Made by a program: the position numbers and the translations under genes
Notes under the pieces: model-generated
Database searches by the model: none
Told to the model about the DNA's origin: nothing
The model's input: only the letters and a program-made list of their open reading frames with translations
Shown: piece by piece, positions 8,857-20,619 of the stretch
Layout: every line of letters begins with the position of its first letter
Numbering within the stretch: the first letter of the stretch is position 1
From: Enterovibrio baiacu
GTDB lineage: Bacteria; Pseudomonadota; Gammaproteobacteria; Enterobacterales; Vibrionaceae
Assembly: GCF_004120195.1 (NCBI RefSeq)
Contig: NZ_SCHN01000016.1
Span: 78,900 to 142,899, forward strand
Reading direction: 5' to 3'
DNA length: 64,000 bases

Positions 8857-10791
8857 ATGAAATTGACATCTCTTACCAACGCGTCGCTCATTAACCTTAA
8901 AACGACGTTTGCAACACGTGATGATGCTATTCGTGCACTTGCTGAACAATTACAACAACAAGGCAAACTGCATGATAAAAACGAGTACCTTAAGGCAGTA
9001 TTTGCCCGTGAAGAAGAAGGACCTACCGCGCTTGGCGAGGGTTTGGCCGTTCCTCATGGCAAATCGGATGCCGTCAAAGAGGCGGCGTTTGCAGTCGCGA
9101 CACTGACGGACGATTTGAAGTGGGAAGGCATTGATGGCGACGAAGACGTTAACCTGATTTTCCTGCTAGCCATTCCCAATGCTGAGGCTGGCTCTACCCA
9201 CATGCAAGTGCTTACGCAATTGACCACAGCCTTGGTTGATGACGATGTGCGTGACGCTGTTTTGAATGCAACAACTGTAGAACAACTTTTTGCTTTGCTT
9301 GACGGTGACAACGCGCCAGAAAAAGAAGCAGACATTTTAGATACAACTCTACCTACGATTGTTTGTGTCACCGCGTGCCCAGCCGGGATCGCACATACTT
9401 ACATGGCAGCAGAGTACTTAGAAAAGGCAGGCAAGAAGCTTGGCTTTAATGTTCATGTTGAAAAACAAGGCGCGAACGGCATTGAAGATCGCCTCACCGC
9501 TGAACAACTGAACAATGCTGTGGCCTGTGTGTTTGCCGCAGAAGTCGCCATCAAAGACGTCGAGCGCTTCAAGGGTATTCCTCGTGTGGAAACACCTGTG
9601 GCGGAACCTATCAAATACGCAGAGCGCATTTTGAACGACGCCGTTGAGGCAAGCAAAAACAGCTCAGGTGCCGACCGTGCTGTGATCACCGAAGACAAAC
9701 CGAAGAAATTGCCACTGAAAACAGAGCTGAAACAAGCCCTGTTGAGCGGTATTTCATTCTCGGTTCCGTTGATCGTTGCGGGTGGTACGGTGCTGGCGGT
9801 TGCGGTACTGATTGCTCAAATTTTCGATCTGCAAGATCTCTATGGCACTGACGGTTCATGGCTGTGGATGTATCGCAAACTCGGTGGTGGCTTGCTGGGT
9901 ACCTTGATGGTTCCTGTGCTTGCAGCATACACCGCATACTCTTTGGCGGATAAACCCGCGTTAGGCCCTGGTTTCGCTGCGGGTCTTGCTGCAAACCTGA
10001 TTGGCTCTGGCTTCCTCGGCGGTGTCGTCGGTGGTTTGATTGCTGGTTACTTCATGCGTTGGGTGAAAGAAAACATTCGCCTGTCGCCCGCATTCAATGG
10101 CTTTTTGACCTTCTACCTGTACCCAGTGCTGGGTACCTTGGTTGTTGGTTCGTTGATGCTGTTTGTCATCGGTAAACCTGTTGCTTGGCTAAACCAAGGG
10201 CTAACAGATTGGCTAAACGGCTTATCTGGCACCAACGCGCTTCTTTTAGGTGCGGTGATTGGCTTGTTTGTTTCGTTCGACCTTGGTGGTCCGGTGAACA
10301 AAGCGGCGTACGCATTCTGTTTGGGTGCGATGGCGAATGGTGTGTATGGCCCTTATGCCATCTTTGGCTCGGTGAAAATGGTCTCTGCTTTCACGGTGAC
10401 CGCAGCCACCATGATTGCACCTCGATTGTTTAAAGAGTTTGAAATTGAAGTGGGCAAGTCCACGTGGTTACTCGGTCTTGCCGGGATAACGGAAGGCGCA
10501 ATCCCAATGGCGATTGAAGATCCTATCCGCGTTATCGGCTCGTTCCTGCTTGGCTCTGTGGTGACAGGTGCCATGGTAGGTGCTGCGGGCATCGGTCTTT
10601 CCACGCCAGGTGCAGGTATTTTCTCACTGTTCTTGCTTCATGATGCGGGTATTGGTGCTTACATGGCCGCCGCAATTTGGTTCGGTGCAGCGCTTATCGG
10701 TGCCGCAATTTCAACCGCAACACTCATTGCATGGCGTGCCCACGCAGTGAAGAAAGGAAAGTATCAAGTGGCTGACGCTGTAAACGGCTAA
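8857..10791 (+). CDS. mngA: MngA, PTS EIIABC for 2-O-alpha-mannosyl-D-glycerate
   Basis: 644-residue fructose-family PTS permease with domains fused in the order EIIA-EIIB-EIIC. EIIA (1-150) has the phosphorylated histidine in AVPHGKS (His67). EIIB (about 165-265) has the phosphocysteine in VTACPAGIAHTYM (Cys174). EIIC (about 285-635) is the multi-helix sugar channel. It imports mannosylglycerate with phosphorylation at the inner membrane. Assignment to MngA rather than FruA rests on the A-B-C order and the neighbouring mngR and mngB; the E. coli protein is of similar size. The ATG at 8857 gives a typical EIIA N-terminus. Confidence 0.87.
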   Translation: MKLTSLTNASLINLKTTFATRDDAIRALAEQLQQQGKLHDKNEYLKAVFAREEEGPTALGEGLAVPHGKSDAVKEAAFAVATLTDDLKWEGIDGDEDVNLIFLLAIPNAEAGSTHMQVLTQLTTALVDDDVRDAVLNATTVEQLFALLDGDNAPEKEADILDTTLPTIVCVTACPAGIAHTYMAAEYLEKAGKKLGFNVHVEKQGANGIEDRLTAEQLNNAVACVFAAEVAIKDVERFKGIPRVETPVAEPIKYAERILNDAVEASKNSSGADRAVITEDKPKKLPLKTELKQALLSGISFSVPLIVAGGTVLAVAVLIAQIFDLQDLYGTDGSWLWMYRKLGGGLLGTLMVPVLAAYTAYSLADKPALGPGFAAGLAANLIGSGFLGGVVGGLIAGYFMRWVKENIRLSPAFNGFLTFYLYPVLGTLVVGSLMLFVIGKPVAWLNQGLTDWLNGLSGTNALLLGAVIGLFVSFDLGGPVNKAAYAFCLGAMANGVYGPYAIFGSVKMVSAFTVTAATMIAPRLFKEFEIEVGKSTWLLGLAGITEGAIPMAIEDPIRVIGSFLLGSVVTGAMVGAAGIGLSTPGAGIFSLFLLHDAGIGAYMAAAIWFGAALIGAAISTATLIAWRAHAVKKGKYQVADAVNG

Positions 10792-10800
10792 GCACACACA

Positions 10801-10841
10801 AGGATGGGCAGCAGCGCAACGTTTTAGGGGCTGCTCATCCT
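10801..10841 (+). other. Hairpin between mngA and mngB
   Basis: AGGATGGGCAGC pairs with GCTGCTCATCCT (12 bp with one G-U), 9 bp past the mngA stop and without a U-run. It may be an mRNA stabiliser or attenuator setting mngB expression below mngA; function is inferred. Confidence 0.45.
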
Positions 10842-11005
10842 GCTCTACTTATTAAAAGCGCAAAGCGCATAACACTATTTCGGTGGCTGGTTCCACCTTT
10901 TACAAGCAGCGTCGGCGCATAAATTACATGCAGCAAATACACGTTAGCTTGAAGACAATTTCCCAAGATAACTTACGGCGATACGCCAAAGACGGTAATA
11001 AGACG

Positions 11006-13645
11006 ATGACTACATCCCGCGTACACATTACACCTCACATGCACTGGGACCGTGAATGGTATTTCACGACAGAAGAATCTCGCATCCTACTCGTCAATAA
11101 CATGGAAGAAATCATGACGCGTCTGGAGCAAGATCCAGACTACAAATACTATGTTCTTGATGGGCAAACCGCCGTTCTTGAAGATTACTTTGCCATTAAG
11201 CCTGAGCACAAAGAACGTGTGAAAGCGCTGGTGGAAGCAGGAAAATTGATTGTCGGCCCGTGGTACAGCCAAACCGATACCATGCAGGTTTCAGGCGAAT
11301 CCATTGTTCGTAACATGCTTTATGGATTGCGCGATTGCTTGGCGCTGGGCGAGCCAATGAAGATCGGCTACTTGCCAGATTCATTCTCGATGAGTTCTCA
11401 GCTTCCGATGATATACAACGGATTTGGTATTGACCGCGCGATGTTCTGGCGTGGCTGTTCAGAGCGTCATGGCACCAACAAAACCGAATTCATTTGGCAA
11501 TCTAACGATGGCAGTGAAGTGACGGCACAAGTGCTGCCGCTGGGCTATGCAATCGGTAAATACTTACCGCAAGACGAAGCAGGCCTGCGCGACCGCTTAG
11601 ACAAGTATTTCCCGGTGCTTGAGAAGCCGTCTGTCACGAAAGACATTCTACTGCCAAATGGTCACGATCAGATGCCACTGCAAAGCGACATCTTTGAAGT
11701 GATGGATAAACTGCGTGAAATATACCCTGATCGTGAATTCAAGATGAGCCGCTTTGAAGAGGTATTCGAGCGTATTGAAGCATCACGCGATCAACTTGAT
11801 ACCATCAAGGGTGAATTCAACGACGGTAAATACATGCGTGTTCACCGCACGATTTCTTCAACCCGTATGGACATCAAACTGATGCATGCGGAAGTCGAAA
11901 ACAAGATCGTCAACATTCTTGAGCCGCTGGCGTCTATCGCTTGGACGCTGGGCTTTGAATATCACCACGGCTTGATTGAGAAAATGTGGAAAGAGAGCAT
12001 GAAAAATCATGCCCATGATTCCATTGGTTGTTGCTGTTCAGACAAAGTGCACGCTGAAATCTTGTATCGCTATATTCTGGCGGACGACATGGCGACCAAC
12101 CTGATCAATTTCTACAAGCGTAAGATTGTTGACCACATGCCAGCACGCGAAGACTGCGACAAACTGGCGCTGTTTAACCTGTCTCCTTACATGCGTGATG
12201 ATGTGGTGAACACCACCATCACGATCCGCGCGCAATCCTTTAATCTGTTCGACGAGCATGGCAATGCGGTTGAGTACTTCATTCAAGACCAGCGTGAAAT
12301 CGACCCGGGTAAAATTGACCGTCAGATCGTTCACTACGGTAACTACGACCCGTTCGTTGAATACGACATTCAACTGAAGGTCGCCGTTCCTGCCATGGGC
12401 TTTACCACCCTGCACATTCAAGGCAATGAAGCCGGCACGCAAAAGGCGGTGGAACAAGGTGATGATGTGCTTGAGAACGCCTTCTACCGCATCACAGTGA
12501 ATGCTAACGGCACGTTAGACATCTTTGATAAAGAGACCAACACACGCTTCGAGCAAGCGCTACGCATTGAAGATGGCTCAGATGATGGTGACGAGTACGA
12601 CTACTCTCCATCGCGTAAAGAGTGGCTCATCTACTCTGATGAGTTTGAGGCAAAAACCGCGATCAAACATGAAGGGTTCCAATCGGTCGCGACCATCGCG
12701 CTTCGCATGGCCGTGCCTGAAAACCTGCAAGAGCGTGAAGAACGCGCAGGGCAAAATGGCTTTGTGGATGTGAACTGCCAAGTCGTGTTGAAGCAAGGCT
12801 CACGCCGCATTGAAGTGCGCATGGAGATCAACAACCAAGCCGATGATCATCGCCTTCGCGTATTGGTTCCTGTGCCGTTTGCGTGTGACACCGTGGTGGC
12901 AGATAACCAATTTGGTCTTATCACTCGCCCAACCAATGATGCAGAAATGGCGAACTGGGAAGCGGATGGCTGGAAAGAAGCGCCAGTGCCGGTTTATCAG
13001 ATGATGAATTTTGCGGCGCTGGAAGACGATCAAGCGGGCATTGCGGTGATGAGCAATGGTCTGCGTGAGTTTGAAGTGATTTCCAGCCAAGGTAATGACG
13101 TTCGCGATACTTTCGCACTGACCTTGCTTCGTGGTGTGGGTGTGCTGGGTAAAGAAAACTTGTTGCTTCGCCCTGGGCGTCCATCAGGCATTAAGATCCC
13201 AACGCCTGATTCACAAGTACGCGGCAAATTGGTGTGTGAATTTAGCCTGTTCGGTTATGTCGGCAACCATATCGATGCCAACATCATGGCCGAGGCACGT
13301 GACAACGTGACGCGCATTCAGTGTTACAACAAGATCCCTTATAACGCGATGAAATTGAACGTGGGCGAGCAAAACCTGCCGTTGACCTTTAGCTTACTGA
13401 GTAAAGATCAAAAAGGTGCGGTGCTGAGCGTGCTGAAAAAAGCAGAAGATGACAATGCGCTGATTTTACGTGTTTATAACCCAGCTGAGCAGGGAGACGT
13501 TGTAGATAGCGTGGCCTTCTCGCGCGAAGTCGCGTCTTGGGTTGAAACCAGCATGGATGAACATCCATTAAAAACGACCGTTCAGCATGCCGAATTTGGC
13601 ACGTTGAAACCGTGTCAGGCAAAATCCTTCAAAGTGACGTTTTAA
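11006..13645 (+). CDS. mngB: MngB, alpha-mannosidase (GH38)
   Basis: 879 residues from the ATG at 11006 (E. coli MngB is 877). It is a cytoplasmic glycoside hydrolase family 38 enzyme that splits 2-O-(6-phospho-mannosyl)-glycerate to mannose-6-phosphate and glycerate. The N-terminal catalytic motif [14 protein letters not shown] is essentially identical to MngB, as are [31 protein letters not shown] and [11 protein letters not shown]. An in-frame upstream extension to 10883 exists, but it lacks family similarity and was rejected. It lies 214 bp after mngA, in the same orientation. Confidence 0.93.
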   Translation: MTTSRVHITPHMHWDREWYFTTEESRILLVNNMEEIMTRLEQDPDYKYYVLDGQTAVLEDYFAIKPEHKERVKALVEAGKLIVGPWYSQTDTMQVSGESIVRNMLYGLRDCLALGEPMKIGYLPDSFSMSSQLPMIYNGFGIDRAMFWRGCSERHGTNKTEFIWQSNDGSEVTAQVLPLGYAIGKYLPQDEAGLRDRLDKYFPVLEKPSVTKDILLPNGHDQMPLQSDIFEVMDKLREIYPDREFKMSRFEEVFERIEASRDQLDTIKGEFNDGKYMRVHRTISSTRMDIKLMHAEVENKIVNILEPLASIAWTLGFEYHHGLIEKMWKESMKNHAHDSIGCCCSDKVHAEILYRYILADDMATNLINFYKRKIVDHMPAREDCDKLALFNLSPYMRDDVVNTTITIRAQSFNLFDEHGNAVEYFIQDQREIDPGKIDRQIVHYGNYDPFVEYDIQLKVAVPAMGFTTLHIQGNEAGTQKAVEQGDDVLENAFYRITVNANGTLDIFDKETNTRFEQALRIEDGSDDGDEYDYSPSRKEWLIYSDEFEAKTAIKHEGFQSVATIALRMAVPENLQEREERAGQNGFVDVNCQVVLKQGSRRIEVRMEINNQADDHRLRVLVPVPFACDTVVADNQFGLITRPTNDAEMANWEADGWKEAPVPVYQMMNFAALEDDQAGIAVMSNGLREFEVISSQGNDVRDTFALTLLRGVGVLGKENLLLRPGRPSGIKIPTPDSQVRGKLVCEFSLFGYVGNHIDANIMAEARDNVTRIQCYNKIPYNAMKLNVGEQNLPLTFSLLSKDQKGAVLSVLKKAEDDNALILRVYNPAEQGDVVDSVAFSREVASWVETSMDEHPLKTTVQHAEFGTLKPCQAKSFKVTF

Positions 13646-13705
13646 GTCCCTGTATTCAGCAAGCCGGCGCCCTCTCCGGCTTGCTGATTGACTTGAAGGT
13701 AGGTA

Positions 13706-13735
13706 AACGCCAGCGATATCGCTGGCGTTTTTTTG
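13706..13735 (+). terminator. Intrinsic terminator after mngB
   Basis: AACGCCAGCGAT / ATCGCTGGCGTT is a perfect palindrome followed by seven T. A second hairpin, AGCAAGCCGG...CCGGCTTGCT, lies just upstream at 13659-13684. Confidence 0.88.
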
Positions 13736-13847
13736 TCTGTTCGTCTTGCATACGCGTCACGTTGCTGTGTTTTTTGTGTTGCTATTTTACTGTTCATATA
13801 TACAGTTATTGATGCTGTGATAAGCAGAAACTAACGAGGTAGTGGCG

Positions 13848-14273
13848 ATGCCAGAATCTAAAAGACACACAACGCAGTGTTTGTGCGGAAGCGTAAAACT
13901 CCATGTGGCCGAAATAAACCCTAAATTTACGGTGTGTCACTGCAGTACGTGCAGAACGTGGACAGGTGGGCCGTTATTTGCCGTGCAATGTGGCACCGAT
14001 GTGGTTTTAGAAGGAGAAGAAAACATCACGATTTTCGATTCTTCGCCTTGGGCTGAGCGCGCATTTTGCGCCAAATGCGGCACCAATTTGTTTTATCGCG
14101 TGAAAAGCACGCAAAGCTACAACCTGTCTCTGGGGCTATTCCCATCACTGCCAAACCTAGAAATGGACATGCAGTATTTCAGTGATTTAAAGCCTGACTA
14201 TTATTGTTTCTCCAACGAAACCAAAGCGATGACTGAAGCCGAGATCATGGCGTACTTTGCGAGCCAAATGTAG
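13848..14273 (+). CDS. GFA-family zinc protein
   Basis: 141-residue member of the GFA (Mss4-like, PF04828) family. Zinc ligands are visible as CLCGSVKL near residue 12, CHCSTCR near 30, and FCAKCGTNLFYR near 77. The name derives from glutathione-dependent formaldehyde-activating enzyme, but most members have no proven activity. Being next to a glutathione-dependent formaldehyde dehydrogenase is suggestive, though 355 bp separate them. I use the ATG at 13848 with a GAGGT upstream, rather than an in-frame GTG six bases earlier. Confidence 0.82.
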   Translation: MPESKRHTTQCLCGSVKLHVAEINPKFTVCHCSTCRTWTGGPLFAVQCGTDVVLEGEENITIFDSSPWAERAFCAKCGTNLFYRVKSTQSYNLSLGLFPSLPNLEMDMQYFSDLKPDYYCFSNETKAMTEAEIMAYFASQM

Positions 14274-15759
<1,486 letters not shown>

Positions 15760-15776
15760 TTCTCGTTCCAATACTC

Positions 15777-15809
15777 GAAAAACGGCCTTTATTCGAAGGC
15801 CGTTTTTTT
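15777..15809 (+). terminator. Intrinsic terminator after adhC
   Basis: Stem AAACGGCCTT...AAGGCCGTTT with a seven-T run directly after the gene. Confidence 0.9.
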
Positions 15810-15897
15810 GTTGTCGACCTTACACGGTCAAGCGGTGTTCAGCATCGCTTTGTACACCAAGATCAACCATCAGATCTACGCTTAACGGATATTCGTT

Positions 15898-17154
15898 ATG
15901 AACCGCAAATTACTCTCATCTCTTCCTGTTCAGTTGCTTCTTGCCGGGATTGCGGCTTGGTGCTTTACGGCACTTTTACCTTCTGATAATGCGTTTACTG
16001 ACAGCGCGTTTTATTGCCTGATCGTATTGGCAAAAACCACCTATATCGGCCTGCTAAAAATGGTGGTTGGTTTGGTGGTAATGCTATCTCTGCTACAGGG
16101 TATTACCAGCATTGGTTCGACGGTGAAGCTAAAAGCGCTCGGCCTGAAAACGGTCGTGTTTTACTCCGTGACGTCGTTACTGGCGATTTCTCTTGCGCTT
16201 GGCGTGTCTCTTTCATTGCCTGAATGGCCAGCACTCATCGAGCCGTCATCCGTGGTTGTTCAACCTGGCGTTGAATTGATCAGTGAAGCATCCAGCAGCG
16301 CGGGTTCGATTGCGACCAAGTTGTTTTCTATGGCGTTGGTCAACCCCGTTGATGCGCTTACCAATACCAACTTACTGGCGATCGTCTTCTTCTCATTGAT
16401 ATTGGGCATTGCATTGTTGGCAACCTTGCCACGGGAGCATGCCGTGTTTGAGGTGATTTCAGGCCTCAACACCGCAGTGAATTATGTGGTGTCTGGCATC
16501 ATTCGACTCGCGCCACTGGCGGTGTTTGCGATTGTTGTTGAGTTTACGCTGAATAGCGGGGATGCCTTGTTTGGTCAACTTGCCTTATTTGCTTTGCTCG
16601 TCTTTGTGCTTACCGCGATACATGGTGGCCTTGTATTGCCATTGATCGCGAAGCTTATGACGGGCATTCGATTGGGTCAGCTCTTCAAGGCTCTGTCTGC
16701 ACCGATGGCAATGGCATTCGCCACGTCCTCAAGCTCTGCAACATTGCCATTGTCGATGCAGGTTGCAGAAGAGGAGCTGGGCGTTTCTCAATCTACGAGC
16801 AGTATGGTGTTGCCGCTGGGCGCGATCATGAACATGGATGGCACTGCGTTGTTTGAAGGGGTTGCAGCCATCTTTCTCGCTCAGTTGTATGGCATCGATT
16901 TAGGCACGAGTGGTTTGGTCATGATTTTTATCATGGCGATGGTGTCTTCCATCGGCGCGCCAGGTATGCCTTCGGGCTCCATGTCAGGAATGCAATTGGT
17001 GCTACTTGCGGCGGGCATTCCCTTAGAAGCCATTGCGATATTGCTGATCATTGAGCGCCCGCTTGATACTTTCCGCACTGCGGTGAATGTAGAGGGTGAC
17101 TTGATTGCAGCCTTGGTCGTGGATAAATGGCAAGAAGGCAAGGCGACTATTTAG
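15898..17154 (+). CDS. Dicarboxylate/amino acid:cation symporter (DAACS family)
   Basis: 418-residue inner-membrane symporter of the glutamate/dicarboxylate (GltP/DctA/SstT) family. The family hallmarks are present: the serine-rich ATSSSSATLPLSMQV (about residue 275), NMDGTALFEG (about 305) and a C-terminal re-entrant loop GAPGMPSG (about 355). About eight membrane segments are predicted. Substrate could be glutamate/aspartate, C4-dicarboxylate or serine; motifs do not settle it. It stands alone behind a terminator, with a 600-bp AT-rich gap downstream. Confidence 0.85.
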   Translation: MNRKLLSSLPVQLLLAGIAAWCFTALLPSDNAFTDSAFYCLIVLAKTTYIGLLKMVVGLVVMLSLLQGITSIGSTVKLKALGLKTVVFYSVTSLLAISLALGVSLSLPEWPALIEPSSVVVQPGVELISEASSSAGSIATKLFSMALVNPVDALTNTNLLAIVFFSLILGIALLATLPREHAVFEVISGLNTAVNYVVSGIIRLAPLAVFAIVVEFTLNSGDALFGQLALFALLVFVLTAIHGGLVLPLIAKLMTGIRLGQLFKALSAPMAMAFATSSSSATLPLSMQVAEEELGVSQSTSSMVLPLGAIMNMDGTALFEGVAAIFLAQLYGIDLGTSGLVMIFIMAMVSSIGAPGMPSGSMSGMQLVLLAAGIPLEAIAILLIIERPLDTFRTAVNVEGDLIAALVVDKWQEGKATI

Positions 17155-17756
17155 ATGCATTATCTCACGCGTTGTTGGTGTGCATCCCGATAATGCGTGA
17201 TGTTTTTAGGTCTGTCATTGAAAGTGTTTTAATTACTGTTTTATTTACAAAGAGTTAGTTTGGATTTTATATATTCGCGTCAAAAAATAACTTTCTCGTA
17301 TATCCAGTGCAGTTACATACACATATGCACTTTGTTTTGTTTTAAAAGTGCTTGCGCTTTCAGGTTTTAATACGTTAAATCAGGAAATTAGGAGCATAAC
17401 TTAAATAATGAAGGGTTTGAAAATTGAAAGTGAGTTGCTTTTATTAACGTAATAATAACAAGGTGTTGGAGTGTGTATTGTATACTTAACACCTTGTCTG
17501 ATTCTTAATGTATCTCGCTCTTTGTGCCTGTTTTTCTCAAAATGTGCAGTTGTAAATATATATGTGCCAATCTGACGTGTTTTCTATGCAAGTACGGCTC
17601 GAATGTCTCTAATATAAAACAGATCTCATTAGATATTTATTTTTATAAATAAAGATGGTTGTATTTTCAAACTCTGATAGCTAGCCTCTCACTAACTCGA
17701 GTTGTTTCATCAATTCGCTAGAGCTTAATTGCAATAAAGTGAGTAAGGATCTGGTT
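17155..17756. other. Long AT-rich intergenic region
   Basis: About 600 bp with no supported gene. The main structure is an inverted repeat, ACAAGGTGTT (17458-17467) with AACACCTTGT (17488-17497), which could be a terminator or transcript hairpin but has no strong U-run. The rest is AT-rich and may be the leader or promoter of the unknown gene that follows. Confidence 0.5.
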
Positions 17757-18287
17757 ATGAATATTGATTTCTTTTCGCTGAGCCAGGACGCTAGAACTTC
17801 ATTACTTAATGCTGTCCACGCATTGAGTGCAATAGGGACATATTCGGAAGATCAAAATAGAACAGCAGCAACACCTTTTTTAGATACGATCAACGTGTCG
17901 CTTCTTTCCATTCAGGTGGAAACCGCTAACTGGAACAACAAACTCTATGAAATCATTCATTCAGAGATCCCATCCGGTTACTTTGATGAGGAAAGCGCGC
18001 ACACCTTAGTTGATGCGGATGCTTTCTCGCGCAGTGCAGAAGAAATGCTGCGTATACAGTCAGATGCGACGTTCAATTCAAAAGACATTAAATTGGCTGC
18101 GGACGTGTTATCCGTTATCGGTCAGTTAAAAGTGGCTGTGTTCAAACTGCGCAAATCAATCGAGAACGTCATTAAACTCGAAATGCGCATGCAAGGCGCC
18201 GAATCTGTCGATGAAGCCAGTTTTGATGCCATGGCAGAAGCACTGACTTCTGTCAGAAAAAGCAAAACACCGACGGTTCTTCATTAA
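17757..18287 (+). CDS. Hypothetical protein, helical
   Basis: 176 residues from the ATG at 17757, which is preceded by TAAGGA; an in-frame GTG six codons upstream is less likely. I do not recognise a family. There is no signal peptide or membrane segment. The composition is alanine-, serine- and acid-rich and looks mostly alpha-helical, with a charged helix near residues 125-150 (KVAVFKLRKSIENVIKLEMRM). It is monocistronic: a long AT-rich leader precedes it and a shared terminator follows. Function unknown. Confidence 0.6.
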   Translation: MNIDFFSLSQDARTSLLNAVHALSAIGTYSEDQNRTAATPFLDTINVSLLSIQVETANWNNKLYEIIHSEIPSGYFDEESAHTLVDADAFSRSAEEMLRIQSDATFNSKDIKLAADVLSVIGQLKVAVFKLRKSIENVIKLEMRMQGAESVDEASFDAMAEALTSVRKSKTPTVLH

Positions 18288-18317
18288 AAAAACGCCAGCA
18301 AATGCTGGCGTTTTTTG
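18286..18317. terminator. Bidirectional intrinsic terminator
   Basis: AACGCCAGCA / TGCTGGCGTT stem with an A-run before and a T-run after, between convergent genes. Confidence 0.9.
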
Positions 18318-18337
18318 TTTGTGCGTTTCGGTAATGT

Positions 18338-19420
18338 TTAGCTTTGTAAGATCATCAATGGCAATGCCAGCATGTCATCACCTTTTGTTGCAAAGTAAAT
18401 GATCACGCCAATCAAAGAGGCCACCGTTGCCAAATACCACGCAGTGCTGAACAGTTGACCATAGCGGGTGAGCGGCAGAAGATGAGAATGGTGACGATAC
18501 TTCCACTCAAACACGATCTCCGCACTACCAATCAGCAGCAAGAAACCGAGTAAGGCCAGTCCGAAGGTGTAGCTGACGAATACACCAATGGCCGCGCCTG
18601 CGATACAGGCAATCAAACCCGCAATGCTGTTCATCGAGAAGCTGATGCTTTTCAGTATGTGTCCGCCATCTAGCGGTAGAATCGGCAGTAGGTTGAACAG
18701 GTTGAGGAGCGCGTTAAACGTGGCGAGACCTGCGAAGAATATATTTCCCGTTACCCAATACGCCACCATAGCAACCAGCGACATCAACAAGCCAAAGGTC
18801 GGCCCCATGATGGAAATCACCACGTCCTGCCAGCGCGTATTGATTTTCTCGTCTGATAGCGCGAGACCGCCCATGAAGGGGATCAAATAGATGCCCTTCG
18901 TTTTCATGCCGAAGTATTTCATGGCGCGAATATGCCCATATTCATGCACCACCAAACACGCAATCAACGCGACGGCAAATTGCCATGAAAAGAGCCATGA
19001 ATAGGCCGCCACACTCGCACCAGCAAGCACGACTTTAATGACCTTGGCACTTTTGAATAGCTTCATGCCGAGAGACGCTAAGCCAATCAGGCTAAATTTC
19101 GTCTTGGCTTGTGGTTCGACAACCGGCGTTTGACGCTCGATGTCTCTTTCATCGCGAGAGCCGGATTCCACCACTTCGTCGTTAACGGTCACGCGATAGT
19201 CGATCGTAAACGGCTGCCACGTCACCGTGGAAGCAACGTTCACCGTTAAGATCAGTTCGTCTCTTGCGAGTTGAAACGAGTGTGTTTTTTCTTCTTCGCT
19301 GTCCGCACTAGCGGCCAATTGAGAGACCAGTTGGTTATCCCAGTAAAGCGCTTGCCAACCTGCGAGCGACCCTTCTAAGCGAAGCGGCTTGCCCAGGCAA
19401 GAAATGTTGAATAATTCCAA
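18338..19420 (-). CDS. Site-2 protease family membrane metalloprotease (M50)
   Basis: 360-residue predicted intramembrane zinc protease. The N-terminal 100 residues form a soluble beta-rich region; membrane helices follow from about 135. The metal-binding HEYGH lies near residue 165 and the third-ligand motif NLLPILPLDGGH near 242, the standard M50 pair. It lacks the PDZ domains of RseP, so it is not the sigma-E protease but a smaller SpoIVFB/YdiL-like member. Neighbours give no clue to its substrate. Confidence 0.85.
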   Translation of the reverse strand: MELFNISCLGKPLRLEGSLAGWQALYWDNQLVSQLAASADSEEEKTHSFQLARDELILTVNVASTVTWQPFTIDYRVTVNDEVVESGSRDERDIERQTPVVEPQAKTKFSLIGLASLGMKLFKSAKVIKVVLAGASVAAYSWLFSWQFAVALIACLVVHEYGHIRAMKYFGMKTKGIYLIPFMGGLALSDEKINTRWQDVVISIMGPTFGLLMSLVAMVAYWVTGNIFFAGLATFNALLNLFNLLPILPLDGGHILKSISFSMNSIAGLIACIAGAAIGVFVSYTFGLALLGFLLLIGSAEIVFEWKYRHHSHLLPLTRYGQLFSTAWYLATVASLIGVIIYFATKGDDMLALPLMILQS

Positions 19421-19490
19421 AATGATGCAAAGAGTAGTGAGTGATGGCCGCTAATGTACCAGTTTTTGCTTTCACCTTACATCGGGCTGA

Positions 19491-20498
19491 CTACGCATTG
19501 GTGAGTGTTGGGGCAACAATGACTTTGCGCGGAATCGTGTCACTCTCCTCAAACTGCTCAATCAGGCGTTTCGCGGCTTGTCGGCCGATTTCCTTTGCAT
19601 CGGAATTTACAAAAGTAATCGGGGGTTCGGTGAGTTCAGCATCTTGTACCGCATCAAAGCCAACAATGCTGAGTTGCTTGCCGATAAATATGTCTTCCCC
19701 GACAGAGCGGCCTACGCGCGCGATACCTTGAACCGCGCCCACTGCCGTTGACGAGTAATGACACAACACTGCGGTGATTTGTGGGTGTGTGGCTAACAAG
19801 GCTTGAACGGCATCGGCAGCAGGGGCTTGGCCTGCATCGCACTCAATCACCCATTCTGGTTTTAACGGCAAGCCAAATTGCATCAAGGTGCTGCAATAGC
19901 CGCCAACACGCTCCGCACGGCAAAGTGAGCTGCTTTTCCCGCCGACATACGCAATGCGTCGATGACCTTGATTGATCAGGTGTTCGGTCGCCATTTTGGC
20001 GGCGCTGGCATTATCAGGGCCGACATAGTCGATCTGTTGATTCAAGGAGGCGCGAGAAATACACACCATCGGCAACTTGTGCGCCTTTAATGTATCGGCG
20101 TTTACGTGTTGGTTTTCGTTGTTCGGGCAAAAAGCGATACCGCCGACGCCTTGGCGCGCCATGGTCAGCATGCACTGTTCGAACTTTTCATCGCTCTCGC
20201 CACTTTGCGCGAGGAACACCATATAGCCTTGTTTTTCCGTTTCTTCGCAAAGCCCTGCAGCAACTTGTGCGTAATACGGATCACTGATGTCTTTTAAGAT
20301 GAGGCCAATGATTTCGCTGCTGTTGGAGCGAAGGTTGGCGGCGGAGCGGTTCTTCACGTACCCAAGCGCGGCCACAGCGTTGTTTACCTTTTCTATGGTG
20401 TCGGGCGAAATGCGCCCTTTGTTGCCGAGCACCATAGAAACAGTGGTGACAGAGACGCCAGCATGTTCAGCCACTTCCGTGATGGTCACTTTCTTCAA
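19491..20498 (-). CDS. malI: MalI, LacI-family repressor
   Basis: 335-residue repressor from the TTG at 20498, which has an AAGGGA ribosome-binding site; E. coli MalI has 342. The helix-turn-helix ITEVAEHAGVSVTTVSMVL is at the N-terminus. Strong MalI matches include GGKSSSLCRAERVGGYC and ISDPYYAQVAAGL. A GTG three codons downstream (VTITEV) and a GTG at 20537 are alternative starts. It diverges from malX, and the exact E. coli MalI operator lies between them, with a second near-copy just upstream of the malI start that would give autorepression. Confidence 0.87.
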   Translation of the reverse strand: MKKVTITEVAEHAGVSVTTVSMVLGNKGRISPDTIEKVNNAVAALGYVKNRSAANLRSNSSEIIGLILKDISDPYYAQVAAGLCEETEKQGYMVFLAQSGESDEKFEQCMLTMARQGVGGIAFCPNNENQHVNADTLKAHKLPMVCISRASLNQQIDYVGPDNASAAKMATEHLINQGHRRIAYVGGKSSSLCRAERVGGYCSTLMQFGLPLKPEWVIECDAGQAPAADAVQALLATHPQITAVLCHYSSTAVGAVQGIARVGRSVGEDIFIGKQLSIVGFDAVQDAELTEPPITFVNSDAKEIGRQAAKRLIEQFEESDTIPRKVIVAPTLTNA

Positions 20499-20519
20499 CA
20501 GATTCCCTTTTTTAGCTCT

Positions 20520-20535
20520 GGTAAAACGTTTTATC
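20520..20535. promoter_or_regulatory. MalI operator 2 (malI-proximal)
   Basis: GGTAAAACGTTTTATC differs at one position from the 16-bp MalI operator GATAAAACGTTTTATC known in E. coli. It sits 22-37 bp upstream of the chosen malI start, fitting autoregulation. Confidence 0.75.
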
Positions 20536-20619
20536 ACTCAAGCATACGTTTATTTTCCCGTTTTTCAATGCCGATCAAATTTGTTGATTATGCAAACATG
20601 CACAGATCACAAATGTTTT

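Noticed and set aside
10883..11005. 41-codon N-terminal extension of MngB
   Set aside because: It has no similarity to MngB; the 879-residue form from 11006 matches the family length and N-terminus.
18338..19420. RseP (sigma-E protease) as identity for the M50 protein
   Set aside because: RseP carries two PDZ domains and is longer; these are missing here.
20600..20615. CRP site upstream of malX
   Set aside because: Only one half (TTTGTGATC on the minus strand) fits; the second half does not match TCACA.
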